A DNA stretch of 64,000 bases. Origin: an uncultured Oscillospiraceae bacterium (GTDB taxonomy: Bacteria; Bacillota; Clostridia; Oscillospirales; Oscillospiraceae). Numbering within the stretch: position 1 is the stretch's first letter; every line of letters starts with the position of its first letter. This document shows positions 52,240-60,661 of this stretch, in pieces. The notes beneath the pieces were generated by a model. The model was not told the origin of the DNA, searched no databases, and was given only the letters and a program-made list of their open reading frames with translations. The position numbers and the translations under genes were made by a program. The stretch is from the NCBI GenBank assembly GCA_947624985.1, contig CANQMO010000007.1, positions 38,599 to 102,598 on the forward strand, in the 5' to 3' direction.

Positions 52240-53391
52240 ATGATGAGACCTGTTAGATTGGCCGGCGAGCAGTTGATCTGGGGAGAGGGATGCCTGTCCC
52301 ACTTGGCTACGCTGGAGGGCAAGAAGGCAGCGATCGTTCTTGGCGGACACAGCATGCAGAAGGCAGGCTTTGTGGACAAGGCCGTAGAATACCTGCATCA
52401 GGCCGGGATGGAAGTTGTCATCTTTGAAGGCGTTGAGCCTGATCCGCACCTCTCCACCGTCAAACGCGGTGCAGAATTCATGCTCAAAGAACAGCCTGAC
52501 TGGATCATAGGCATGGGTGGCGGCTCAACTATGGACGCGGCCAAGTGCATGTGGGTTTTCTATGAACACCCAGAACTGAAAAAACTTTCAGACTTTATGC
52601 GTCCGAACAAAGTCCCACCCCTGCGCAAAAAAGCCAAATACTGCTGCATCCCCTCTACCAGCGGAACAGCCAGCGAGGTCAGCCGTTCCATCGTTATCTC
52701 AGATGATGAGACCGGAGCTAAAATTGGCATTGGCGACATGGAGATGATGCCAGATGTAGCCATCTGTGACCCGCTGATCACCTCCACTATGCCCAGGCAT
52801 ATCACCGCCCAGACCGGCATGGATGCGTTGACGCACGCCATCGAGGCACTGACCTCTACCAGGGCCCACTTCCTGTCCGATGTCCTGGCTACCTATGCCG
52901 CAAAGGAGATTTTTGAATACCTGCCGAAGGCCTATGCGGATGGGAGCGATCTCAACTACCGCGAGCATATGTTGAATGCCTCCATGACCGCCGGGCTGGC
53001 GTTTACCAACGTATCTCTCGGTTTGGTCCACAGTTTCGCGCAGACATTGGGCGGCATGTATGTCCTGCCTCACGGCCTGGGCGACGCCATCATCCTTCCC
53101 TATATCGTAAAGTTCAACTACGCCGATCCTCATGCGAAGGCGGTATATGATAAGCTGGCCGCAGAGGTAGGCGTGGACGATCTGGCAAAAGCCATCACAG
53201 AACTAAACGAGAAACTGGGCATCCCCAAAACGGTGGCGGAAGCGCTTGATACCACGGAGGAGGAGTACATGGGCCGACTGTCCGAGATCGCCATCGGGGC
53301 CCTCAACGACGGCTGCACCAAGACAGCGCCTATCATCCCGCCCCAGGATGTTATGGAGCAGCTGGCTAAACAGATCTATCTGGGCGAATAA
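52240..53391 (+). CDS. Iron-containing alcohol dehydrogenase
   Basis: A 383-residue group III dehydrogenase. GMGGGSTMDAAK (~91-102) binds the dinucleotide, and Asp/His ligands for Fe or Zn lie in MDALTHAIEA and SLGLVHSFAQTLGG to LPHGLGDAI. It probably reduces an aldehyde released by C-C cleavage, or oxidises a polyol, in the regulon's pathway. AGGAG sits 8 bases before ATG 52240; an earlier in-frame ATG at 52222 has no such site. Confidence 0.88.
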   Translation: MMRPVRLAGEQLIWGEGCLSHLATLEGKKAAIVLGGHSMQKAGFVDKAVEYLHQAGMEVVIFEGVEPDPHLSTVKRGAEFMLKEQPDWIIGMGGGSTMDAAKCMWVFYEHPELKKLSDFMRPNKVPPLRKKAKYCCIPSTSGTASEVSRSIVISDDETGAKIGIGDMEMMPDVAICDPLITSTMPRHITAQTGMDALTHAIEALTSTRAHFLSDVLATYAAKEIFEYLPKAYADGSDLNYREHMLNASMTAGLAFTNVSLGLVHSFAQTLGGMYVLPHGLGDAIILPYIVKFNYADPHAKAVYDKLAAEVGVDDLAKAITELNEKLGIPKTVAEALDTTEEEYMGRLSEIAIGALNDGCTKTAPIIPPQDVMEQLAKQIYLGE

Positions 53392-53422
53392 GCCGTGCGC
53401 TTAGCGTGGATTGGAGGAAGAA

Positions 53423-54154
53423 ATGGCCTTTGAGCTGGTATGCTATCTGAACTTCGGGTACCCGACCATTGAGGCCGGCATTCAGGATGCCGAACTTTAT
53501 ATCGAAAGCGGCTGTACAGCATTGCAATTGGACATACCCTCACGGGACCCCTATCTGGAACATGACTTTGTCAAGCAGCGGATGAGAAAGTGCTTGGAGA
53601 CGGAGCCGGACTATGAGAAGTATTTTGACGGTATCCGGCGTATCCATGCCGCCCATCCCGGGGTAAAGCTATATTTCATGCTTTACGAAAATACGATCAC
53701 CGAGCTGGGCGTCCAACGGATAGCGGACTTCTGCCGGGAGGTGGACATACGCTACACCTCCTATGTCGGCAGCAGCGAAGAGGTACGAAACGCCCTGGCG
53801 AAGGCCGGGCTGGGCATTTGCTGTTACGTTCAGTACCACCTTCCAGACGAGGAGGTCTCCTTTGCCCGGCAGTCAACGGGGCCCATCCTGTACCAGGCGA
53901 AGAGCGCCGGGAAAACCGGCCATGGCTGTCTCAGTTTCGGCGACGGAGTCCGCTATCTGAGAGAGGCTGGCCTCAATATGCCGATCTACGCCAGCGTGGG
54001 CCTCAAAACACCGGACGACATCCGGGCGGTGAAAGCCGCCCGGGCCGACGGTGCTTTTATAGGCAGTGTCCTGATGGCTCAACTCAACAACAAAGAAAAG
54101 CTGAAAACGCTTATCGCAGAATTCACAGCAGCAGCAAAGGAGGATCTGACATGA
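53423..54154 (+). CDS. TrpA-like TIM-barrel protein, paralogue 2
   Basis: A 243-residue barrel in the TrpA superfamily. ALQLDIPSRDPYLE (~33-46) has Gln35 and Glu46 at the TrpA catalytic Glu and Asp positions, exactly as in paralogue 1 at 40573. The C-terminal phosphate loop (YASVGLKTPDD, ADGAFIGSVLMA) is kept. It is coupled to paralogue 3 by an ATGA overlap, which suggests a heteromeric pair or consecutive reactions. GGAGG precedes ATG 53423. Confidence 0.78.
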   Translation: MAFELVCYLNFGYPTIEAGIQDAELYIESGCTALQLDIPSRDPYLEHDFVKQRMRKCLETEPDYEKYFDGIRRIHAAHPGVKLYFMLYENTITELGVQRIADFCREVDIRYTSYVGSSEEVRNALAKAGLGICCYVQYHLPDEEVSFARQSTGPILYQAKSAGKTGHGCLSFGDGVRYLREAGLNMPIYASVGLKTPDDIRAVKAARADGAFIGSVLMAQLNNKEKLKTLIAEFTAAAKEDLT

Positions 54155-54873
54155 AAGTTATCTGCTATCTCTCATATGGTTATCCCACAATAGAATACAG
54201 CCTGAAAATGGCCGCGTGCTACCGCGACGCAGGCTGCGACATGATCGAGGTCAGCCTTCCGGCCAGAAATCCCTATCTGGACACAGAATTCATTGCCGGA
54301 CGCATGGCGGACGCGCTGGCGGAGTGCAGCGATTATGACGTATACCTGGACAAGCTGGCCGGTTTTCGCAGCGAAAATCCCGACCTGCCCATGGTCTTTG
54401 TCCTCTACGAGGACACTATGCTGGAGATCGGCGTGGATAAACTTATTGGCTTTATGAAGACGGCCGGCATCGGCGACGTCATATACGCGGGCCGTATCAA
54501 CCATCCTGAGGTAAAGGAAAAGCTCATTCGCGAAGGGATCGGCATCAGCTGTCCAGTAACATATCAAATGCTGGACGAGGAAGTGGAAGCGGCTGTTAAC
54601 TCAAACGGCTTTGTCTACATGGAGGGGCGCCCCCAAAATGGCACCAGAGAGGGCTTTGAGACCCTGGAAAAGTGCATAAGCCACCTTCGTGGATTGGGCA
54701 TCACCCGCCCGATCTATTGCGGCGTGGGCATACGCACCATAGAGGACGTCATATATGCAAGAGAGGCCGGCGGCGACGGTATCTTCATCGGCAGCGCCCT
54801 TATCAGGCTTTATGACAAGCCGGACGAAATGATGCAGAAGATACGGGACTTCAGGCACGCTGCCACACAGTAA
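54151..54873 (+). CDS. TrpA-like TIM-barrel protein, paralogue 3, with intact TrpA acids
   Basis: A 240-residue TrpA-superfamily barrel. MIEVSLPARNPYLD (~31-44) keeps both acids, Glu33 and Asp44, at the 11-residue spacing of TrpA Glu49 and Asp60, plus the phosphate loop (YCGVGIRTIED, GDGIFIGSALIR). TrpA performs a retro-aldol cleavage of indole-glycerol phosphate; a related C-C cleavage giving glyceraldehyde-3-phosphate is the natural guess. No trpB or other trp gene is near. AAAGGAGG lies 7 bases before the ATG. Confidence 0.8.
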   Translation: MKVICYLSYGYPTIEYSLKMAACYRDAGCDMIEVSLPARNPYLDTEFIAGRMADALAECSDYDVYLDKLAGFRSENPDLPMVFVLYEDTMLEIGVDKLIGFMKTAGIGDVIYAGRINHPEVKEKLIREGIGISCPVTYQMLDEEVEAAVNSNGFVYMEGRPQNGTREGFETLEKCISHLRGLGITRPIYCGVGIRTIEDVIYAREAGGDGIFIGSALIRLYDKPDEMMQKIRDFRHAATQ

Positions 54874-54874
54874 G

Positions 54875-55879
54875 ATGACAAAGCTTTTTCTTATCCGGCA
54901 CTGTGAGGCATATGGAAATATTTACCGGCGCCTTGACGGCATCCGTGACACCGGCGTGACGCCGCTTGGCGAGCGGCAGATAGCATATCTGTCCGCCCGC
55001 TTTTCCGGCGTGCCCCTGGGCGCTGTCTATTCCAGCGCCCTGGAACGGGCCCGGCGGACGGCGCAGGGGATCAGCAGCGCTTCCGGCGCCCCGCTGGAAT
55101 GCTGTCCCGCGCTGCATGAGCGCGACATGGGTTTGTTCGACGGGAAGAGCTGGTACGAGGTGGAAGAGCTCTACCCGGAGATATTCGCCGCCTGGCAGGC
55201 AGATATGGACGGCTACGTCCTTCCCGGCGGCGAGAGCGCCCGGGGCGCCGGGGCAAGATTCCGGGAAGCCGTTATGTCCATCTGCGCACGGCATCCCGAC
55301 TCCTCCGTAGCCATCGTGGCGCACTCAATGGTCATCAAATCCCTGCTGGAGAACCTGTGCTCCGGTAGCGTACCCTTCGGCAATAACACCGCGGTGAGCC
55401 TCCTGTATGTGGACAGCGGTCTCAACAGCATTCGCGTTGAATATATCAATGACGACCGGCATCTGCCGGACTGGATGCAGACTGCCCGGCAGCGTTGGTT
55501 CAAAAACGGTGCCGACCTCAGAAATTACAGTCTACGGTACGCCTATTTTCGCCCTGGGGCCCCAGACTCGACATCCATGCCCCCGGTGCGGGACGGCCAG
55601 GATGTCCTGCTGACAGCCTATGAAAACGACGCTGCTGTGGGCCGCGCGAAGTTTCAATTTGACAACGGTATTTGTACGATCGTCGAACTGTTCGTCGAGC
55701 CCCGCTTCAGGCGGCTGGGATTTGCGACCCAGATGATCGGTGAAGCGCTTTATCGGGCCGCGGGGAGAGGCTGCACCGACCTTCTGCTCGCCGCCCCGGA
55801 CAGCGGAGGACCTGTCAGGGCCCTTGCCGCAAAAAACGGTTTCCGTTCTTCTGAGAATGGCTATATCAAGGCTGTTTGA
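54875..55879 (+). CDS. Histidine phosphatase fused to a GNAT acetyltransferase domain
   Basis: A 334-residue two-domain protein. Residues 1-~200 are a histidine-phosphatase (PhoE/CobC) domain: LIRHCEAYGN with the phospho-accepting His9, the ERD acid motif and VAHSMVIK with the second His. The usual RHG is RHC here. Residues ~235-334 form a GNAT domain with FVEPRFRRLGFATQMIGEAL as the acetyl-CoA pyrophosphate loop. The phosphatase may free a sugar or nucleoside from its phosphate; the GNAT domain may acetylate the product or a side product. It starts two bases after the stop of paralogue 3 and is the last gene of the operon. Confidence 0.82.
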   Translation: MTKLFLIRHCEAYGNIYRRLDGIRDTGVTPLGERQIAYLSARFSGVPLGAVYSSALERARRTAQGISSASGAPLECCPALHERDMGLFDGKSWYEVEELYPEIFAAWQADMDGYVLPGGESARGAGARFREAVMSICARHPDSSVAIVAHSMVIKSLLENLCSGSVPFGNNTAVSLLYVDSGLNSIRVEYINDDRHLPDWMQTARQRWFKNGADLRNYSLRYAYFRPGAPDSTSMPPVRDGQDVLLTAYENDAAVGRAKFQFDNGICTIVELFVEPRFRRLGFATQMIGEALYRAAGRGCTDLLLAAPDSGGPVRALAAKNGFRSSENGYIKAV

Positions 55880-55972
55880 CAAGAACGCGAAAAAACAACA
55901 GATCATCTTTTTCCCTGTTGTCTGCATGAATTTTCAGTCGGCCCGCATGGCGTCAGCTATGGTACTTTCTTC

Positions 55973-56001
55973 TTGAAAAAACAGGCTGCATGATGTATAC
56001 T
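55973..56001 (+). promoter_or_regulatory. Promoter of the GntR gene
   Basis: TTGAAA (55973-55978) and TATACT (55996-56001), 17-bp spacer. The TCATRACGTYATGA motif is not present here, so clear autoregulation is not seen. Confidence 0.7.
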
Positions 56002-56034
56002 TAAATCTATAAAATAGATACCGGGTGAGAATAT

Positions 56035-56769
56035 ATGATGAATCGTATGTTGCCAAAATACTTTGTCATAAAAAAAGATATCCTCAATAAGATCGACGAA
56101 GAAGTGTATAAACCGGACGATACGATCCCTTCCGAGCGGGAACTGATGGAGATGTACAATGTCAGTCGCATCACGGTTCGTCGTGCGGTGGATGAGCTGG
56201 TGAGCGAATGCCATCTGTACAAGGTCCACGGCAAAGGGACTTATGTGAAGGGGAATTCCCGTACCATGGGGTTGTCGGTAGTAAAAAGCTGCTCTGAGGA
56301 GATCCGCCAGCAAGGTTTTGCCCCGTCGAAAAAGATCCTCGCCGCCGAAACAGAGCCATGCAGTAAAAAACTTGCCCGGGAATTGGAGATTCAGGAGGGA
56401 GCTCCCGTTCTCCATCTCCAGCGCGTATATTACGCAGATGATGAGCCGGTCATCTACTGTGAGAGCTTTATTGCTTTGGAGTATTTCCCCGGCATAGAGA
56501 CGAAGGCGCTGAATGAGCGATCTCTTTACGATATCATTGAAAATGATTACAATACGGAAATTGTGGATTCCGTACGCTACATAGAAGCCGTGGCCGCATA
56601 TGAGAACGTAGCCGACAGCCTTGATCTGGCCGACGGATATCCCACGCTTCGCTTCCACGGCACGACGAGAGCAAATATTAATAACCGCGTCACCATCATG
56701 GAGGCGTTTGACTCCAACTATGTTACGGGAAAGATCAAGTTTCGCATTGATCAGAAAGCGGCAAAATAA
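56035..56769 (+). CDS. GntR-family regulator, HutC subfamily (UTRA ligand domain)
   Basis: A 244-residue regulator. Residues ~10-75 are the GntR winged helix: IPSERELMEMYNVSRITVRRAVDELV, then KVHGKGTYV in the wing. Residues ~85-240 are a UTRA effector domain with LQRVYYADDEPVIYCESFIA. It is placed directly after the operon, with its own promoter, and is the only local candidate for the TCATRACGTYATGA operators at 41342, 41510 and 43112-43133. Ligand unknown; in this subfamily it is usually a pathway intermediate. Confidence 0.92.
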   Translation: MMNRMLPKYFVIKKDILNKIDEEVYKPDDTIPSERELMEMYNVSRITVRRAVDELVSECHLYKVHGKGTYVKGNSRTMGLSVVKSCSEEIRQQGFAPSKKILAAETEPCSKKLARELEIQEGAPVLHLQRVYYADDEPVIYCESFIALEYFPGIETKALNERSLYDIIENDYNTEIVDSVRYIEAVAAYENVADSLDLADGYPTLRFHGTTRANINNRVTIMEAFDSNYVTGKIKFRIDQKAAK

Positions 56770-56893
56770 CGCCGCTTTCCCATTTGTATACGGACTGGGG
56801 GCTCATATCCAGCCGGTCCGCCGGGTCATCCTAGCTCCGGCGCTGCTTCTTCCGCAACTCGATGATCTTATCGCCCCTGGTCATGGCGCTCAT
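56770..56893 (-). pseudogene. XRE-type helix-turn-helix remnant
   Basis: On the minus strand MTRGDKIIELRKKQ is the start typical of XRE repressors; a TAG stop (56833-56831) interrupts the next helix, after which DRLDMSPQSVYKWESG continues in the same frame and matches the recognition helix and WESG. The remnant runs into the 3' end of the GntR gene. It is a decayed regulator, not a working gene. Confidence 0.5.
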
Positions 56894-56973
56894 TCCTCTT
56901 CCTCGCGGACACAAGCATACACGGTTTCCCATTGCAGGCAAGGAGACTGAAAGTCCCACGACCACAGGCTGCA

Positions 56974-57007
56974 AACGCCCCGGAGACGCGCTCTCCGGGG
57001 CGTTTTT
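56974..57007 (+). terminator. Terminator after the GntR gene
   Basis: A 13-bp stem AACGCCCCGGAGA/TCTCCGGGGCGTT, 5-nt loop, running into TTTTT. Confidence 0.88.
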
Positions 57008-57093
57008 GTCTAAGTTTTCCTGTCATCGGCGCTTAAAACCGCCCGCTGTTTTTGAAAAAATGCACAAAATATTCCAATATTTGCAAATTATCC

Positions 57094-57122
57094 TTACATT
57101 TGAGACGAAAATGTGATACAAT
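57094..57122 (+). promoter_or_regulatory. Promoter of the CarD-family gene
   Basis: TTACAT (57094-57099) and TACAAT (57117-57122), 17-bp spacer. Confidence 0.6.
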
Positions 57123-57178
57123 ACGATATAGTAAGGGAAAATATGCATGTTTCGCGGCAGCCGCGCGAGGCGGCGGGA

Positions 57179-57715
57179 ATGAAGGAGCGTGTCACATTGT
57201 ATCGACCAGGAGACCTCATTTTATACGGCGGCACCGGTGTGTGCCGCGTGGCGGACGTCGTCACGAAGAAGCTGAGCCGCACAGGGCCGGAGCGGCAGTA
57301 TTATGTGCTGACGCCGCTCTACCAGACGGGAACGATCACGACGCCGGTGGACAACGACAAGGTGCTCACCAGGCCGGTCATCACCAGAGACGAGGCCATC
57401 GACCTCATCGACCAGATACCCACCATCCAGGTGGAGGCCTACCACAACCAGAATCTCCAGCAGCTGGAGAACCACTACCGGACCCAGATGAACGCGCTGG
57501 ATTGCCTGTCCCTGCTGCGGCTCACCATGTCCACCTACCGCAAGAAGGTGGAACGGGAGGGGAAGAAGCTGAAATTCGGCGCGGTGGACCGCCGGTATAT
57601 GGAGCGGGCGGAGGACCTGCTGTACGGCGAACTGGCCGTGGCCCTCGGTATCACCAGAGACGGCGTCCGGGATTTCATCGCCCAGCGTTTGCAGGCTATC
57701 GGCGCCGTGGAGTAA
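57179..57715 (+). CDS. CarD/CdnL-family transcription regulator
   Basis: A 178-residue protein. YRPGDLILYGGTGVCRVADV is the start of the CarD/TRCF RNA polymerase-interacting domain, which binds the beta subunit and steadies open complexes; the C-terminal helical part (~75-178) contacts promoter DNA. ATG 57179 is used, but TTG 57197 has AAGGAG at 9 bases and would give a protein starting at YRPGD, so it is a serious alternative. Single-gene unit. Confidence 0.82.
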   Translation: MKERVTLYRPGDLILYGGTGVCRVADVVTKKLSRTGPERQYYVLTPLYQTGTITTPVDNDKVLTRPVITRDEAIDLIDQIPTIQVEAYHNQNLQQLENHYRTQMNALDCLSLLRLTMSTYRKKVEREGKKLKFGAVDRRYMERAEDLLYGELAVALGITRDGVRDFIAQRLQAIGAVE

Positions 57716-57729
57716 AAAACGCGATATAA

Positions 57730-57770
57730 CGAGAGCCGCGTCCCCCTTGGGGGACGCGGCTCTCGCTTTT
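57730..57770. terminator. Strong terminator between CarD gene and M23 peptidase gene
   Basis: A 16-bp stem CGAGAGCCGCGTCCCC/GGGGACGCGGCTCTCG followed by CTTTTAT. Confidence 0.9.
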
Positions 57771-57781
57771 ATGTACCGGTC

Positions 57782-59071
57782 TCAGGTCAGGTAACTGAAC
57801 GCCATGGGGTTGATGGGCGTCGCCGTGGCGCTGGCCCGGACCTCAAAGTGCAGATGGGGACCCGTGGAGTTGCCGGTGGAGCCCACATAGCCCACCACCT
57901 GGCCCATGCTGACGGTCTGACCGCTGCTCACCGCGATACGGGACATGTGGCCGTAGACGGTGGTGTAGCCGTTGCCATGGTTGATCATAACGCAGTTGCC
58001 GTAGCCCCCGTTCCATCCGGCCGAGATCACGGTGCCGCCGGCGGCGGCCCAGATGGCGGAGCCGTAGCTGGAGCCCACGTCGCAGCCCGCGTGCAGCTTG
58101 TAGACGCCGCTGACCGGGTTCGTGCGCATGCCGTAACTGGATGTCAGCACGGAGGTGTAGCTGGGCCACATCATCCAAGAGGTCCCGTCGGCGACGTAGC
58201 TGACAGCGGCGGCGCTGGCGCCCGCGGCGGCCTGCTGAGCGGCCAGAGCGGCCAGCCGGGCGGCCTCCTCCTTGGCCCGGGCCTCCGCCAGTTCCTTCTC
58301 CTTTTCCATGATGACCGCTTCCAGTTCGGCCTGGGTGGCCTCCTCCTGGGCCAGCACCGCCTCATAGTCCGCGGTATCCTGGTCCATCTGGGCCATCAGG
58401 GCGCAGGCGGCGTCGATGTCGGTCTGAAGCTGGACCTTCTTTGTCTCCAGCTCCTGGCGGTGGGCCTCATTGTCGGCGAACATGGTCTCCGCCTCGGCCT
58501 CCAGAGTCTCCACCCGCTCCCGGGCGGCCACATACTCGTCCTCCAGGTGCTCGTCGTAGCTCATGACCTCGTTCACCAGGTCCAGCCGGGTGAGCAGATC
58601 CGTCAGGCTGCTGGCGTTGAAAAGCACGTCCATGTACCCGGCGCTGGAATTCTCCTCCATGGCCCGCACACGGGCGAGGAACCGCTCCTTCTGGTATGCC
58701 TCCTCCGCCCGGGCGTTGTCCAGATCGGACTGGAGATTGGCCAGCTTGTTGTCGATGATGTCTATCTGCTCCTGGATCACGTCCAGCTCTTCCTGGGCCA
58801 GCAGGTTCTTCTGGTCGAGGATCAGCTTTTTTTCCAGGGTGTTTGCCTTTTCATAATCCAGACTGTCTATCTCCGCCTGGATGGCATCCATCCGGCCCTG
58901 GATCTCGTTCTTCTGGCTGTTCAGTTCGTCCAGCTCGTCCTGGATATCGTCGCTGGTGGCGGCCCAGGCCGCGGTACCGGACATGCCGGTGAACAGGCTA
59001 ACGATCAGCGCCAGCGCCAGCAGCAGGCTGGTCCGGCGACGGTATTTGCAATGGTTCAGTGTCGGCGTCAT
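57782..59071 (-). CDS. M23 (LytM) murein peptidase with coiled coil, EnvC/NlpD-like
   Basis: A 429-residue exported protein. The signal peptide (SLLLALALIVSLFTGMSGTA) ends near AWA-A at about residue 38. Residues ~40-270 are two long coiled-coil stretches rich in Glu, Gln and Ala. Residues ~315-425 form the LytM domain with HxxxD (HAGCDVG), GGTVISAGWNGGYG and the HLHFEV Zn-binding end, all ligands present. It should cut or regulate peptidoglycan crosslinks at the wall. AAAGGAGG stands before the ATG. Confidence 0.9.
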   Translation of the reverse strand: MTPTLNHCKYRRRTSLLLALALIVSLFTGMSGTAAWAATSDDIQDELDELNSQKNEIQGRMDAIQAEIDSLDYEKANTLEKKLILDQKNLLAQEELDVIQEQIDIIDNKLANLQSDLDNARAEEAYQKERFLARVRAMEENSSAGYMDVLFNASSLTDLLTRLDLVNEVMSYDEHLEDEYVAARERVETLEAEAETMFADNEAHRQELETKKVQLQTDIDAACALMAQMDQDTADYEAVLAQEEATQAELEAVIMEKEKELAEARAKEEAARLAALAAQQAAAGASAAAVSYVADGTSWMMWPSYTSVLTSSYGMRTNPVSGVYKLHAGCDVGSSYGSAIWAAAGGTVISAGWNGGYGNCVMINHGNGYTTVYGHMSRIAVSSGQTVSMGQVVGYVGSTGNSTGPHLHFEVRASATATPINPMAFSYLT

Positions 59072-59100
59072 GATGGCGTCCTCCTTTCCATGACCACGCC

Positions 59101-59129
59101 ATCATAGCACAAAGTTGTAATTTTTGCAA
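59101..59129 (-). promoter_or_regulatory. Promoter of the M23 peptidase gene
   Basis: TTGCAA (59129-59124) and TATGAT (59106-59101), 17-bp spacer, minus strand. Confidence 0.65.
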
Positions 59130-59204
59130 TCTTTTGCATTGATTTTGTTATTAATTTTTTATTAAAACGAAATTTTTTGTGAGAAAAACGGTGAAGATCG
59201 CCGG

Positions 59205-60527
59205 TCAGACGCCTCTGGCCAGCAGCGCGGCGGCAATGCGCCGGAAGGCGGCGGCCCGGGCACCGTGGGCCGGGTCCTGTGGGCGGCCCATGGCCAGGCA
59301 CTCCCGCTGTACGGCGTGAAAGATATCCTTCATGGCCGTACGGAGATACCGGTCCGCCTCCCAGCGGGTCATGGGCGCCTCCCGCTGGCGGAAGGCCATG
59401 ACGGCGCCGCCGGCGCCGGCGGCGATGGCGGGGACGAACAGGGCGCCGCTGCCGGCCAGGACCCGGGCGGCCATGGGGGTGCAGGCCCGGGGCACGCCCT
59501 CGAAAACGCCGGCGGGGCGGCGGGCGGTCAGGCGGCGGGCTCCCTCGGCGTTCAGCCGGACCCGTCCGTCGCATAGAAACACCGCGTCCGCCTCCGCGTC
59601 CCACAGCGTCGGTCCGGGCCGGTATTCCACGCCGGGGGCCCGGATGGCCCACAGCAGCAGCGGCAGTCCGGGCTGGGCGGCCATGCTCTGCAAAAGGGAG
59701 AGGGGCAGCCCTCTCCCGGCAAAGAGGCAGCCGGTCTCGTCGCCGATGGCCAGGACCTGCGCGCCCATGCGGACGGCCTTTTCGGCGGCCCAGGGCCCGG
59801 GGCCGCCCATCCCGGAGACCAGCACGCTCCGCCCCTCCATCCCCGGCGCGCCGTCCTGCCGGAGGGTCAGCGCCGCGAACTGGCACAGCCCGTGGCCGGC
59901 GGCCTGCTGCCGGGTCATGGACGGAGCGGGCGCCGGAGCGGTGGCCCCGGCGGCGGCGGTCAGGGCCTGTAGCCGCTCGTACTGTCCGGTGAGATAATCC
60001 AATTCCCGGCGGGGGACCTGCCCTGCCCAGTATCCCGGCTGAAAGGCGGAGGGCAGCAGGGGATAGAGCCCCTCCATAAAGCTCCGGCAAAAACGCAGGC
60101 ATTCCCCGTCGCCCATCCCGCCGGGGGATATGTCCGCTCCCACGAGCCCGCCGCCCAGAGGCAGCCCCGCCAGGCTTTTTTCCAGCGTGTCCTCCAGAGC
60201 TAGCGCCTTTGCCGCGGCCATGTCCAGCTCCCGGCGAAAGACAAGCCCGCCCCGGAAAGGCCCCAGGGCGGTGCTGTATTGGATAAAGATACCTCTTGCC
60301 TGCCGGCGGCGGCCCCGGCCGTCGGCCCATAAGACGGGAAAGGCCGCCGTCCGCTCCGGCTCCCCCAGCCGCTCCAGCAGCCCCGCCGCGCCGATCTGCG
60401 GCTCCTCCTCCAGTAGGACCGGCAGGCTCTCATACAGCGCCTCCAGCGCCTGCAAAAACCCGGTCTCGCCCGGGTCCCGGGCCGCGGCGGCGGCATAGGC
60501 CCGGCGGATGGACGGATGTTCTGTCAT
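59205..60527 (-). CDS. Glutamate dehydrogenase homologue lacking key catalytic residues
   Basis: A 440-residue member of the Glu/Leu/Phe/Val dehydrogenase superfamily with the correct length and domain order: substrate domain ~45-185, Rossmann domain ~195-380 (VLVSGMGGPGPWAAEKAV). In the substrate domain the usual GPxKGG is GPFRGG (Arg92), the catalytic PMGGGKGG is PLGGGLVG (Leu128) and PAGDIGVG is QPGYWAGQ, so two lysines and the catalytic Asp are gone; Lys117 remains. The nucleotide motif is also altered. It is therefore unlikely to act on glutamate by the normal route and may be a regulatory pseudoenzyme. ATG 60527 follows GGAGGGG. Confidence 0.75.
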   Translation of the reverse strand: MTEHPSIRRAYAAAAARDPGETGFLQALEALYESLPVLLEEEPQIGAAGLLERLGEPERTAAFPVLWADGRGRRRQARGIFIQYSTALGPFRGGLVFRRELDMAAAKALALEDTLEKSLAGLPLGGGLVGADISPGGMGDGECLRFCRSFMEGLYPLLPSAFQPGYWAGQVPRRELDYLTGQYERLQALTAAAGATAPAPAPSMTRQQAAGHGLCQFAALTLRQDGAPGMEGRSVLVSGMGGPGPWAAEKAVRMGAQVLAIGDETGCLFAGRGLPLSLLQSMAAQPGLPLLLWAIRAPGVEYRPGPTLWDAEADAVFLCDGRVRLNAEGARRLTARRPAGVFEGVPRACTPMAARVLAGSGALFVPAIAAGAGGAVMAFRQREAPMTRWEADRYLRTAMKDIFHAVQRECLAMGRPQDPAHGARAAAFRRIAAALLARGV

Positions 60528-60661
60528 ATTACCCCTCCGACGATGTTTTTTGAATCCTATGCCATCCCGGGGCCGTCCTATGCGCGGGATGAAAAGGGTC
60601 GGGTCGGGTCGGGGCGAGACCGGGCGAAGCCGCTTTTGTAGGGCGCCGGGTGAAATATGTA

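Noticed and set aside
40573..54873. Tryptophan synthase alpha subunits in a trp operon
   Set aside because: No trpB or other trp genes are present, two of three paralogues lack the catalytic Glu, and the context is nucleoside/sugar catabolism.
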